This document shows positions 37,272-45,808 of a stretch of DNA of 64,000 nucleotides, in pieces; position 1 is the first letter of the stretch; each line of letters begins with the position of its first letter. Both the position numbers and the translations under genes were made by a program. The notes beneath the pieces were generated by a model. That model made no database searches. It was not told where the DNA came from and worked only from the letters and a program-made list of their open reading frames with translations. The DNA is taken from positions 4,650,001 through 4,714,000 of the forward strand of contig NZ_VFPG01000001.1 of NCBI RefSeq assembly GCF_006716565.1, given 5' to 3'. This DNA is from Nocardia bhagyanarayanae (GTDB lineage: Bacteria > Actinomycetota > Actinomycetes > Mycobacteriales > Mycobacteriaceae).

Positions 37272-37799
37272 ATGAAGTCCCAGAGACGACTTCGCCCCGT
37301 GGCGCGGATCGCGCTGCTGATCGGCGCGGCGGTCACCGGACTCGCCGTCGCGGCCCCGGCGCAGGGTGAACCGCTGTGGCCCGGTGGACCCGACATCCCG
37401 GGCGTGCCCCCGTTGGTCCTGCCCCCGCTGGCTCCGCCCGCGCCGGTGGTGGCGCCGTGCACCGCCGAGGCGGCGCGCGGGTGCATGCGCCTGTCGACGA
37501 ACGAGGCGTGGCTGATGGACAACGGCAGGGTCGTCTACGGCCCGACCCCGATTTCGCACGGCAGGCCCGGCTTCCGGACCCGGGTGGGCGTCTTCGACGT
37601 GGATTTCAAGCGCGAGGACCACTGGAGCACCATGCACCACGTCTGGATGAAGTACGCGGTCTTCTTCGACGGCGACATCGCCACTCACATCGGCCCGATC
37701 GAGGAGGAGTCGCACGGGTGCATCCGCATGACACCCGACGGTGCGCGCGAATTCTTCGATTACCTCTCGCCCGGTGACATCATCGAAGTCGTGCCGTAA
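37272..37799 (+). CDS. Secreted L,D-transpeptidase (YkuD fold)
   Basis: 175 aa. Signal peptide in residues 1-32 (ARIALLIGAAVTGLAVAAPAQG), a proline-rich linker (PDIPGVPPLVLPPLAPPAP), then the catalytic domain with HisGlyCys motif SHGCIRM: His148, Cys150. It would form 3-3 cross-links in peptidoglycan or attach proteins to it. It is shorter than mycobacterial LdtMt2 and lacks the immunoglobulin-like domains, so it is a minimal single-domain enzyme with two extra cysteines (APCTAEAARGC) that may pair. Confidence 0.9.
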   Translation: MKSQRRLRPVARIALLIGAAVTGLAVAAPAQGEPLWPGGPDIPGVPPLVLPPLAPPAPVVAPCTAEAARGCMRLSTNEAWLMDNGRVVYGPTPISHGRPGFRTRVGVFDVDFKREDHWSTMHHVWMKYAVFFDGDIATHIGPIEEESHGCIRMTPDGAREFFDYLSPGDIIEVVP

Positions 37800-37856
37800 C
37801 GACGCCTCCGCTCCTCATGTCTGCTGACACCTCGCGGGTTCGGGTGGACAGTGAGC

Positions 37857-39206
37857 TCACATGCCGAATACACCTCGGTGTCCCAGGCGACGACCGCAGG
37901 CGGTCAGTGCCAGCACACCGTGCCCCTGTGTACGAGTGTTCGCGCCGATCCGTGACGGATCGACCGAGGTCCGTCCGGCGACGAGCAGCGGTGTCGCCAT
38001 GTCGGAAAGCCCATCCTGCTGCCGGAAGTCCTCGCGGTCCTCGATTTTCGTCGAATCGAAAAGCACTCCGGCTTCCGCGGCATGTCTCGAGCCGACCCGA
38101 ATCGGGTCGACATGCTCGTCGAAGTCCCGGTAGTAGTAGCGCAGGATCTCGCCGTGGGCTGCCAGGCACCAGCCCCACCAGTCGTCGCAGCCGCTTTCGT
38201 GGTTCTGGCCGTACCAGTGCGCCTGGCCGAACCGCTCACTCAGCGCCGCGCAGCGGGCCCGCCGTTCCTGGTGTTCGCGTCCATCCGGGGTGTAGTCGGC
38301 ATCGAGGTCGAGCATCCGGCTCATCTCGTAATCGTGACGATCGAGCTCCCTCTCGATCACGGGTGTGCCGAATACCAGAGTCCAACCGTCGAGCACCGGG
38401 CTCACATACATCCGGGCGCAATCGGCGTGCTCGCCATACGCGGTGCGGCTGTGTCTCGAGTCGTGTTCCCGCCAGGTGTCGGTACCCATCGACCAGGTAA
38501 CCGCGACCGGATCGGACAGGCCGAAGGCCTCCAGCACTGCGGCTCGGTCGGCGGTTCGGATGGCATACCATCCATCTTGTGGGACAAAGGGTTCGGCAAC
38601 CTCTGCCGCGATCTTGGACCGCATCCACCGGGCCAGCACCTTCAGGTCGCGTGGTTCCGTTGTGTCCCAACCGATCTGGTTCAGCGCCGCCAGTGCATAC
38701 CGCCGCTCGGGCATCCGGGAGCCTCGCACCCGGCGCAGCAACGGCACCGCGGAACGTCCCAGGCGACCGAACGCGCTGATCGCCTCCGCACGCACCCGCT
38801 GCACCGGATCCGCCAGCAGCGGCACCAGCAAGGGCGCGTACTCACGACGGCGGCGGTAGCCGAGCACGAATGCGCTGCCCGCCCGATCCTCCGGATCCTC
38901 ACTGCAAATCTCGAGTGCGTACTTCGTGGCATCCGGCGTTACCGGGATATCCAGTACCTGACAACACAATTCGACGGCATCCGGCGTCTCCGCGATCGCG
39001 AGTTGCTCGGTCACCGCGCGGTAGGCGACCGGCCCGAACCGCCGCAATACCGCGATACCGCCCACCCGGTCGACTCGCGGATCCGGATCCAGCAGCTCCC
39101 ACAGAAGCAGCTCGATCAGATCGTCACCCGCGGCCACTATCGCTTCTACCGCCTCCGCGCGGAAAGCGGGATCGGCGAGCCCAGCTACCGCGGTTCGTAG
39201 CTCCAT
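37857..39206 (-). CDS. HEAT-repeat protein with a conserved unknown C-terminal domain
   Basis: 449 aa. About residues 1-170 are helical HEAT-like repeats (LLLWELLDPDPRVDRVGGIAVLRRFG; LLVPLLADPVQRVRAEAISAFGRLG; VPLLRRVRGSRMPERRYALAALNQIG). The rest is an alpha/beta domain with WSMGTDTWREHDSRHSRTAYGEHADCARMYVSPVLDGWTLVFG and ERFGQAHWYGQNHESGCDDWWGWCLAAHGEILRYYYRD, seen in actinobacterial unknowns. A GGAGG site precedes ATG 39206. Function unknown; similar proteins are sometimes scored as effectors or immunity partners. Confidence 0.78.
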   Translation of the reverse strand: MELRTAVAGLADPAFRAEAVEAIVAAGDDLIELLLWELLDPDPRVDRVGGIAVLRRFGPVAYRAVTEQLAIAETPDAVELCCQVLDIPVTPDATKYALEICSEDPEDRAGSAFVLGYRRRREYAPLLVPLLADPVQRVRAEAISAFGRLGRSAVPLLRRVRGSRMPERRYALAALNQIGWDTTEPRDLKVLARWMRSKIAAEVAEPFVPQDGWYAIRTADRAAVLEAFGLSDPVAVTWSMGTDTWREHDSRHSRTAYGEHADCARMYVSPVLDGWTLVFGTPVIERELDRHDYEMSRMLDLDADYTPDGREHQERRARCAALSERFGQAHWYGQNHESGCDDWWGWCLAAHGEILRYYYRDFDEHVDPIRVGSRHAAEAGVLFDSTKIEDREDFRQQDGLSDMATPLLVAGRTSVDPSRIGANTRTQGHGVLALTACGRRLGHRGVFGM

Positions 39207-39364
39207 GCCTCCGTTCCTACCATCCGCCACAACCGAATCCGGCAATACGCAGCCGATCGTGGCCAGCGATCGAACCGTCAGCTGAGGCTGCGGCAACCAG
39301 TGCCTGCCGCAACGGCCGTACGGCGGCGGGATCGGTCAGCTCTTGGCGGGGTCGTGTCCCCAGT

Positions 39365-39583
39365 TCAGTCGTCGCGGGGACGCAGGGCGTCGGGTTTGTG
39401 CACCGCGTCGCGGTCGGACTTCTCGCTGCGCACCCGGTACTGCGGATCCTGTTCGGAGGCCCGGACCGTGCGTCCCGCCGCCTCGGTGTCGGAGGTGATC
39501 TTCTCCTCCACCGTGCCCTTGGCTGTGCTGCCGTGGCTATCCCATTCGACCTTGTCGCCCTTACGGCATCTGCGCTTGGTCAT
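39365..39583 (-). CDS. Hva1/TUDOR domain protein (DUF2945)
   Basis: 72 aa. CRKGDKVEWDSHGSTAKGTVEEKITSDTEAAGRTVRASEQDPQYRVRSEKSDRDAVHKPDALRP matches the small hypervirulence-associated TUDOR domain. These basic proteins occur in soil actinobacteria and proteobacteria without an established role. Isolated gene, no operon partner evident. Confidence 0.85.
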   Translation of the reverse strand: MTKRRCRKGDKVEWDSHGSTAKGTVEEKITSDTEAAGRTVRASEQDPQYRVRSEKSDRDAVHKPDALRPRDD

Positions 39584-39651
39584 CGGTTCGCCTTTCGCTC
39601 GATCGCGTGCGCCGGCGCGCCGAGTCGGTTTTCCTCGCGGTGAGTGTTGGG

Positions 39652-40320
39652 TCAGCTCGTGGGTGGGATCAGCACCGCGTCGATCAGATATACCGTCGCG
39701 TTCGCGGTCTCAACGCCGCCGCACAGCACATCGGCGTCGGCGACCCGGATCTCGTCGCCGGATCGTGTCACGGTGACTTCGGAGCCCTGCACCGTCTTAT
39801 GGGTTCCCGCGACCTGGTCCGCGGCGAGCCGACCGGGCACCGCGTGGTAAGTCAGCACGGTCGTGAGCGCCTGAGCGTCGGTCTTCAGCGATTCTATCGT
39901 CGCCGGATCGACCGCGGCGAACGCTTCGTCGACGGGGGCGAAGATCGTGAACTCGCCGGAGTCGAGGGTGCCGACCAGGTTGACCTGCGGGTTCAACTGG
40001 CCGGATACCGCGGCCGTCAGCGTGGTCAGCAAGGGACTGTTCGACGCCGCGACGGCCGCCGGTTCTTGCGCCATGCTCTCGATGGAACCGGGTCCCGTTG
40101 GGACCTGCTCGGCGTACGCCGCGCAACCCGGCCCGACCAACCCGGCGGCCGGGTCACCGCTCGGCGGGGTTGTGCCCTGCGCTGTTGCCGTCGGCTGCGC
40201 CGGCGCGGTGGTCTGCTCTGTGGTCGGCGCGGAGTCCGTGTCGTCATCCGTGCAGGCCGCGGCGGACGCGACCGAGAAAGTCAGCAGGACTGTCGCCAGT
40301 ACGGCTTTCGTGTTGTTCAT
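39652..40320 (-). CDS. Fasciclin-domain lipoprotein (MPT70/MPT83-like)
   Basis: 222 aa from ATG 40320 (a GTG 12 bases upstream is possible). Signal sequence with a cysteine after SVASAAAC is a weak lipobox; a Thr/Pro/Ala-rich linker ([21 protein letters not shown]) precedes the FAS1 domain (residues about 85-222): [67 protein letters not shown]. Cell-surface adhesin-like protein resembling mycobacterial MPT83. Divergent from the MerR gene at 40476. Confidence 0.93.
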   Translation of the reverse strand: MNNTKAVLATVLLTFSVASAAACTDDDTDSAPTTEQTTAPAQPTATAQGTTPPSGDPAAGLVGPGCAAYAEQVPTGPGSIESMAQEPAAVAASNSPLLTTLTAAVSGQLNPQVNLVGTLDSGEFTIFAPVDEAFAAVDPATIESLKTDAQALTTVLTYHAVPGRLAADQVAGTHKTVQGSEVTVTRSGDEIRVADADVLCGGVETANATVYLIDAVLIPPTS

Positions 40321-40420
40321 GTCGTTCACCACTCGTGTCGGGCGGCTGGTCGCCGCAAGTGCCGTCGAATCGTTCCCCTCGCGTCTTTCGCTTTCCGTTC
40401 AGGCCAACAGTACCACTAAA

Positions 40421-40438
40421 CGATGCATTAACGATGCA
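40421..40438. promoter_or_regulatory. CGATGCA-N4-CGATGCA direct repeat upstream of merR
   Basis: CGATGCA at 40421-40427 and 40432-40438, period 11 bp, 38-55 bp before the GTG of the MerR-type gene. The second copy runs into GCATAAT, a -10-like element. The same motif with the same N4 spacer occurs upstream of the gene ending at 41450. Probable operator of the MerR protein. Confidence 0.75.
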
Positions 40439-40475
40439 TAATTGTGGAGACGGTTCCTGTCAGCGAGGAGGGCTC

Positions 40476-41447
40476 GTGGCTCCCAACGATGCGACGCCCG
40501 GATCCGACCCGGAGGCGGCTTCGCCGCCGACCGGTCGCGGCGCGCGGTCCACAGCCCGAACACCAGGCGGACGAGGCGAGCTCCGGCCCGCGGACCTCCC
40601 TCCCGACGTGCACGGGTACTCGGTGCGCGCGGTAGCCGACCGCCTGGGCATCCCGACCGCGACGCTGCGCAGCTGGAACCGCCGCTACGACATCGGGCCC
40701 AGCCGCGAACCCGGAAAACATCGCCGCTACGGCGAATCCGATATCGCGGCACTGCGGCGGATGCTCGCGCTGATCCGCGCGGGCGCGAGTCCGGCCGGTG
40801 CCGCGGCGGTGGTGACCGAGCGGCGGCGAACCACCGCCACCCGCGGGGATTGGGAGTCGCTGCTGACCGCCGCCTTCGCGCTCGATGCCGAGGCCTTGCC
40901 GGCGCTGCTCGACGAGCATCTGATCGCCTACGGTGTCGTCGACACCTGGAACATGTTGTGCCGCCCCGCCTTCGCGGCGATCGTCGCACGGCAGCTCGCG
41001 GGCGAGGCCTGCGTCGACGTCGAGCACTTGCTGTCGTGGTCGACCACCGCGATCCTGCACAGCTACGTCCCACCGACCACCCCCACGAAGGCGCAGGCCG
41101 CGGTACTCGCATGTACGGGCGGCGAGACCCACGTACTCCCGCTGGAGATCCTGCGCGCCGCGCTTGCCGAGCGCGGCCTGCGCGCCTGGATGCTCGGCGC
41201 CGATGTGCCCACCGCCGCCCTCGCCGATGCCCTCGCCCGGACCGATCGCCGCCCCGACGCCGTGCTCTGGTCGCAGCACGAGTCCACGGCGCTGATGTCG
41301 GCGGTACGGGCCTGCGCGGCGGCGGGCGCCCGAGTGTTCGTCGGCGGACCGGGTTGGGACTCGGTCGTCCTTCCGGCGCACGCGACTCCGGTGACCACGC
41401 TGGCGGACGCGGTCGATCGGATAGCCGGTCCGCGAAACGGGGTATAG
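40476..41447 (+). CDS. MerR family regulator with B12-binding-like C-terminal domain
   Basis: 323 aa from GTG 40476 behind GAGGAGGG. A 40-residue disordered N-terminus precedes the MerR domain (YSVRAVADRLGIPTATLRSWNRRYDIGPSREPGKHRRY, residues 48-85). Residues 125-200 align with the helical cap of CarH/LitR; the Glu183-His184 pair is kept but the conserved Trp is Gln173. The Rossmann part has GETHVLP, with His219 in the position of the cobalamin-ligating His. Possibly light- or B12-responsive, or a derivative that lost cofactor binding. Ends two bases from the convergent SDR. Confidence 0.82.
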   Translation: MAPNDATPGSDPEAASPPTGRGARSTARTPGGRGELRPADLPPDVHGYSVRAVADRLGIPTATLRSWNRRYDIGPSREPGKHRRYGESDIAALRRMLALIRAGASPAGAAAVVTERRRTTATRGDWESLLTAAFALDAEALPALLDEHLIAYGVVDTWNMLCRPAFAAIVARQLAGEACVDVEHLLSWSTTAILHSYVPPTTPTKAQAAVLACTGGETHVLPLEILRAALAERGLRAWMLGADVPTAALADALARTDRRPDAVLWSQHESTALMSAVRACAAAGARVFVGGPGWDSVVLPAHATPVTTLADAVDRIAGPRNGV

Positions 41448-41449
41448 CG

Positions 41450-42904
41450 TTACGCCGCTTCGGCTTTCGCCGTGATGTTGCGGGCCATGCCGCCGAACAC
41501 GACGGCGTGGAAGGGCGCTATCGAGTGCCAGTACGCATGCCCGGCCAGTCCCCGCGGTTCGAACACCGCGCACTGCCGGTAGCGCGCGCCACCGCCGGGT
41601 GTGGGCGTGACGGACAGTTCGAGCCACGCTCGTCCGGGAAGAAGCATCTCTGCCCGCAGCCGAAGCAGCCGAGGGCGTTCCAGTGTTTCCACGCGCCACC
41701 AATCCAGCGCCTCACCCTGGTGAAGTTTGTGTGGATCCCGTCGCCCTCGACGGAGACCGACACCGCCCGCGATCCGATCCAGCCATCCGCGAAGCGCCCA
41801 CGCCAGGGGGAACGAATACCAGCCGTGTTCCCCGCCGACCGACTCGACCACCGACCACAGGACCTCGGGATCCGCGGAAGTCGAGAGTTCGCGGACATCG
41901 CGATACAGCGAGCCGCCCGACCAGTCGGGGTCCGACGGCAGGGGATCCGACGGCGTCCGAGGGGGACTGGCGTCCGACCATCGGGTAGGAACGTCGAGAT
42001 CTCGAATTCTGGTGAGCGCCAATGAGATCGCCTCGCGGAAGGGTATCGGCCCCGTCGGCGGGTCCGGGATGAGCCGCGCTATCGAGTGGTCGGCGCATGC
42101 GACGTCGTTGATCAGCGATTCCATCAGTGGAACGGCGATCGCGCGCGGCACCGGTGTCACCAGGTTGACCCACTGGCTCGACAGCCAGGGAGTGAGCAAC
42201 GGTACCGGAATGACGACGCGGCGAGGCAGCCGCGCGACCTCGGCATAGGTTCGCATCATTTGTTCGTAGGTGACGATGTCCGGGCCTCCGATGTCGAAGG
42301 CGCCGGTCTGGTCCGGCGTCAGCCCCGCACCCCGCACCAGGTAGTAGAGGACGTCGCGGACAGCGATCGGTTGAACCCTGTTCCGCACCCACCGGGGAGT
42401 GACCATGACAGGCAGCCGCTCGGTGAGGTAGCGAAGGATTTCGAAGCTCGCGGAGCCGGACCCGATGACTACACCGGCCCGCAGCACCAGCGTGGGGACG
42501 GGCGAGGCCAGGAAGATCTCGCCGACTTCCGCTCGTGATGCGAGGTGGCGCGAAAGTCGTTGTCCCGTGGGGGTGATGCCGCCGAGGTAGATGATGCGAC
42601 CGACCCGCGCCGCCGCGGCAGCGGTCGCGACCCGAGTGGCCGCCGCGCGGTCGATCTCGCCGAAATCCGCCCGGTCGAGCGAGTGGACGAGATAGTAGAG
42701 GACCTGCTGGCCGGCGACGCACCGGCGAACGTCCTCATCGCTGAGGACATCGCCGCGCAGGATCTCGACCCGATCGCGCCAGGGCGCGTCGGCGAGCTTC
42801 CCCGGGCTGCGCGCGACCACCCGGACGGAATGACCGGCGCGCAGAAGCTCGGGAACCAGACGGCCGCCGATGTATCCGGTCGCGCCGAATATCACGCATC
42901 GCAT
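41450..42904 (-). CDS. SDR-type NAD(P)-binding protein with DUF2867 domain
   Basis: 484 aa. The N-terminal atypical SDR (MRCVIFGATGYIGGRLVPELLRAGHSVRVVARSP) has GATGYIGG at the nucleotide site; the C-terminal 160 residues are DUF2867 (YSFPLAWALRGWLDRIAGGVGLRRGRRDPHKLHQGEALDWWRVE). ATG 42904 follows GAGGTG. Genes of this type accompany LitR/CarH regulators in light-induced carotenoid or photoprotection regulons. Its promoter carries CGATGCA-N4-CGATGCA, the same as the convergent MerR gene, so it is the likely target. Confidence 0.9.
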   Translation of the reverse strand: MRCVIFGATGYIGGRLVPELLRAGHSVRVVARSPGKLADAPWRDRVEILRGDVLSDEDVRRCVAGQQVLYYLVHSLDRADFGEIDRAAATRVATAAAAARVGRIIYLGGITPTGQRLSRHLASRAEVGEIFLASPVPTLVLRAGVVIGSGSASFEILRYLTERLPVMVTPRWVRNRVQPIAVRDVLYYLVRGAGLTPDQTGAFDIGGPDIVTYEQMMRTYAEVARLPRRVVIPVPLLTPWLSSQWVNLVTPVPRAIAVPLMESLINDVACADHSIARLIPDPPTGPIPFREAISLALTRIRDLDVPTRWSDASPPRTPSDPLPSDPDWSGGSLYRDVRELSTSADPEVLWSVVESVGGEHGWYSFPLAWALRGWLDRIAGGVGLRRGRRDPHKLHQGEALDWWRVETLERPRLLRLRAEMLLPGRAWLELSVTPTPGGGARYRQCAVFEPRGLAGHAYWHSIAPFHAVVFGGMARNITAKAEAA

Positions 42905-42971
42905 ATCCGCACCTCGCGTCTCCCGGAGTGCACCGCTTCGCGTCGAGTACCCGGCTGCCGACAACCGAAGC

Positions 42972-42989
42972 TGCATCGAAACTGCATCG
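42972..42989. promoter_or_regulatory. CGATGCA-N4-CGATGCA direct repeat (minus strand) upstream of SDR-DUF2867
   Basis: On the minus strand CGATGCA lies at 42989-42983 and 42978-42972, period 11 bp with a 4-bp spacer, 68-85 bp before ATG 42904. Identical heptamers and spacing to the repeat at 40421-40438. Confidence 0.75.
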
Positions 42990-43083
42990 TTCAGCGTACG
43001 CCTGAGGACACCGCACCGGAAGATCGGCGGACTCCTTCACCGGCTGGCACCGATGCCGGCTTGCCGGAACGGCGTGGAGCGGT

Positions 43084-44211
43084 CTACTGCGGACGCAGGA
43101 CCAGCACGGTGATCTCGCTCGGTGCGAAGACACGCAGTTGCGGGCCCCAGAAGCCGGTTCCGCGGCTGGTGTAGAGCTGGGTGTCGCCGTGGCGGCTCAG
43201 TCCCGCGACGACGGGCTGGTCGAGCCGGACGAGATAGTGGAAGGGCCAGATCTGGCCACCGTGGGTGTGGCCGGAGATCTGGAGTGCGACACCGGCGGCG
43301 ACGGCGTCGGTGATCTGCTTGGGTTGGTGGGCGAGCAGCACAACCGGAGTGTCGGGATCCGCACCGGCGAGCGCGGTGGGAAGGTCCGGGCCGTGACCGG
43401 TCAAGCCGACGCCCGTCGGGTCGTCGATACCGGCGATCACCAGGCGATCGTCGCCGCGGCGCAGCGTCACGTGCTGGTTGCGCAGTGGTTGCCAGCCGAG
43501 CGAACTCATGTGGTCGATCCAGCCGGGCGCGTCGCCGAAGTACTCGTGGTTGCCCGTGATGTAGAACCGGCCGAGCTCGGCCTCGACCTTGCCGAGCGGA
43601 TCGACTTGCGCGTGCCGCTTCGCCACCGAGCCGTCCGCGAGATCTCCCGCGTGGCAAGCGATATCGGGACGTTGCGCGTTGACCACGTCGACAACGCGCT
43701 CCGACCAGCGCAATCGGTCGAGCGCGGCGAAGTGGGTGTCGGTGACGACCACCAGACGCAAGCCGTCCAGCGCCGGACCGAGTCCTGGAATGGATACCTC
43801 CACGGTGCGAACCCGCGGCACCCGCCGCGCTTCGACCACGCCCCACACCACGAGCGCGGCGGAGGCGGCGAACACGCCCGCGGCGACGATCCGAGAGCGC
43901 GCCGGATCATCAACGCCGGCCACGGCGAGACCGAGGCGCGCGAGGTTGCCGAGCACCGACCAGCTGAACACCACCCACATCACACCGAGCAGCGTGTCGC
44001 CGACGATCGAGGCGGCATCCGACTGCGCGGGGCCGTGGCCGAGATACATCGCTGCGGGCAGGCAGCAGAACGTCAGCGCGAACAGCGCCGAGCCGAGCCA
44101 GAACAGCGAGCCGGTTCCCTGGGTCGGCGCCGCCACCAACGTCCACCACGGCAGCGCGATCAGCAGGGCCGGAACAGCCAGGAACAGGACCAAGCGTGGT
44201 ACATACTTCAA
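43084..44211 (-). CDS. Membrane-anchored metallophosphoesterase (YaeI-like)
   Basis: 375 aa. Four hydrophobic helices within residues 1-135, then a calcineurin-type domain with DTHF, GDLADGS, GNHEYFGDAP, LLAHQPKQ and GHTHGGQIWP, which supply the complete binuclear metal site. Members hydrolyse phosphodiesters such as lipid A precursors or phospholipids at the membrane. Located 80 bp downstream of trpB on the same strand. Substrate unknown. Confidence 0.92.
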   Translation of the reverse strand: MKYVPRLVLFLAVPALLIALPWWTLVAAPTQGTGSLFWLGSALFALTFCCLPAAMYLGHGPAQSDAASIVGDTLLGVMWVVFSWSVLGNLARLGLAVAGVDDPARSRIVAAGVFAASAALVVWGVVEARRVPRVRTVEVSIPGLGPALDGLRLVVVTDTHFAALDRLRWSERVVDVVNAQRPDIACHAGDLADGSVAKRHAQVDPLGKVEAELGRFYITGNHEYFGDAPGWIDHMSSLGWQPLRNQHVTLRRGDDRLVIAGIDDPTGVGLTGHGPDLPTALAGADPDTPVVLLAHQPKQITDAVAAGVALQISGHTHGGQIWPFHYLVRLDQPVVAGLSRHGDTQLYTSRGTGFWGPQLRVFAPSEITVLVLRPQ

Positions 44212-44291
44212 GAGGGTTCGTCCTCGCGCGCGGATGAAGCGCGCGGTCCCTCACCCGGCGCCATGAACACTTCCGACGATAGCAGCGGTCG

Positions 44292-45530
44292 TCACACGCC
44301 GAGGCGCTCGGCGGCGACGGCGAGATCTTTGTCACCGCGACCCGACAGGCACAGCACGACGACGGAATCCTCGAGAATCTCGCCGCGGTCGGCCATTTCG
44401 AGCAGATGCCCGACGGCGTGGGCCGACTCGAGCGCGGCGAGGATGCCTTCGGTGTGACTGAGCGCCCGCATCCCGCGCAGTGCGGCGGCGTCGGTGGCCG
44501 CGCGATAGCTCACGCGGCCATTGTCTTTCAGATGGCTGAGTTCGGGGCCGACGCCCGGATAGTCGAGTCCGGCCGCGATGCTGTGGGTCCGCGCGATCTG
44601 GCCGTCCTCGTCCTGCAGCAGATAACTGTAGGAGCCGTCGATCTCACCAGGGCTGCCCATACTCAGCGTCGCCGCGTGCGCGCCGGTGTCGACGCCGAGC
44701 CCGGCCGCCTCGACGCCGATCAGCCGCACGTGGGGATCGTCGGTGAACGGGTAGAAGACGCCGATGGCGTTGCTGCCGCCGCCCACGCAGGCGAGCACGT
44801 AGTCGGGCAGCCTGCCTTCGACGCGCGTGATCTGGTCCCGGGTCTCGGCGCCGATCACCGTCTGGAAATCCCGCACGATGCGCGGGTACGGCGCGGGGCC
44901 GGCCGCGGTGCCGAACAAGTAGTGCGTGGTGTCCAGGTTCGCCACCCAGTCGCGGACCGACTCGCTGATCGCATCCTTGAGCCTGCGCGATCCGCTGTCG
45001 ACCGGTCGCACCTCGGCGCGGAGCAGATTCATCCGGATCACGTTCGACTCCTGGCGCCGCATATCGTCGGTGCCCATGTAGACCACACAGGTCAGGCCGA
45101 GCATCGCGCACACCGTCGCCACGGCCACGCCGTGCTGGCCCGCACCGGTCTCGGCGACGATCCGTCGCTTGCCCATGCGCCGCGCCAGCAGCGCCTGCCC
45201 GAGCGCGTTGTTGATCTTGTGAGCTCCGGTGTGGGCCATGTCCTCGCGCTTGAGGTACACCCGCACGCCGGGCACGCCGAGCAACTCGGCGAACCTACGC
45301 ACCTGATGCAGCAGCGTCGGCCGGCCGACACGGTCGCGCAACAGTTCCCGGTACTCCGCCTCGAAACTCGAATCGGCTTGCGCCAGAACGTAGGCCGCCT
45401 CCAGATCCAGCAGCGCGGCCATCAATCCCTCGGGCACGAATCGGCCGCCGAATACGCCGAATCGTCCACGGTCGTCCGGAAATATCTCGTGCCGGACACC
45501 GCTCGCCGCCACGTCGTGATCAATCCTCAT
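44292..45530 (-). CDS. trpB: Tryptophan synthase beta chain, orphan copy
   Basis: 412 aa from ATG 45530 (GTG 45554 would add eight residues). PLP lysine Lys105 (HTGAHKINNA), catalytic Glu127 (AETGAGQHG), phosphate loop CVGGGSNAIG and the C-terminal LCLSGRGDKD are all intact, so it looks active in condensing indole with serine. No trpA, trpC or other trp gene is nearby, so this is not the biosynthetic operon copy. Such orphans use free indole or make modified tryptophans for secondary metabolism. A metallophosphoesterase follows. Confidence 0.92.
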   Translation of the reverse strand: MRIDHDVAASGVRHEIFPDDRGRFGVFGGRFVPEGLMAALLDLEAAYVLAQADSSFEAEYRELLRDRVGRPTLLHQVRRFAELLGVPGVRVYLKREDMAHTGAHKINNALGQALLARRMGKRRIVAETGAGQHGVAVATVCAMLGLTCVVYMGTDDMRRQESNVIRMNLLRAEVRPVDSGSRRLKDAISESVRDWVANLDTTHYLFGTAAGPAPYPRIVRDFQTVIGAETRDQITRVEGRLPDYVLACVGGGSNAIGVFYPFTDDPHVRLIGVEAAGLGVDTGAHAATLSMGSPGEIDGSYSYLLQDEDGQIARTHSIAAGLDYPGVGPELSHLKDNGRVSYRAATDAAALRGMRALSHTEGILAALESAHAVGHLLEMADRGEILEDSVVVLCLSGRGDKDLAVAAERLGV

Positions 45531-45757
45531 CAGCACCAACGCTTTCACCGCCACAGATCCGACGGCTCAGTCTGTTCCGCTCGCACTAGCGCAATCCCAC
45601 AGACCGGCAACAAACGAGTTAACAGACTTGATCTTTCGGATGGCTCGCCTCGGCGCTGCTCGTCGTCGTCCGTGAGTGCGCCGGGACATCGGTTGAGGTG
45701 GAGCACACCGGGGTCGAAGGCTCGGCCGGACCGGGGAGGGACTCTCGACCGACCGAA

Positions 45758-45796
45758 CCGGCGGTCGCCGAGGCCGAGCCCCTCGGCGACCGCCGG
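45758..45796 (-). terminator. Strong hairpin terminator after MFS gene
   Basis: CCGGCGGTCGCCGAGG and CCTCGGCGACCGCCGG form a perfect 16-bp stem around a 7-base loop, 13 bases beyond the end of the minus-strand MFS gene. Confidence 0.85.
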
Positions 45797-45808
45797 TGCA
45801 TGCCGGGG

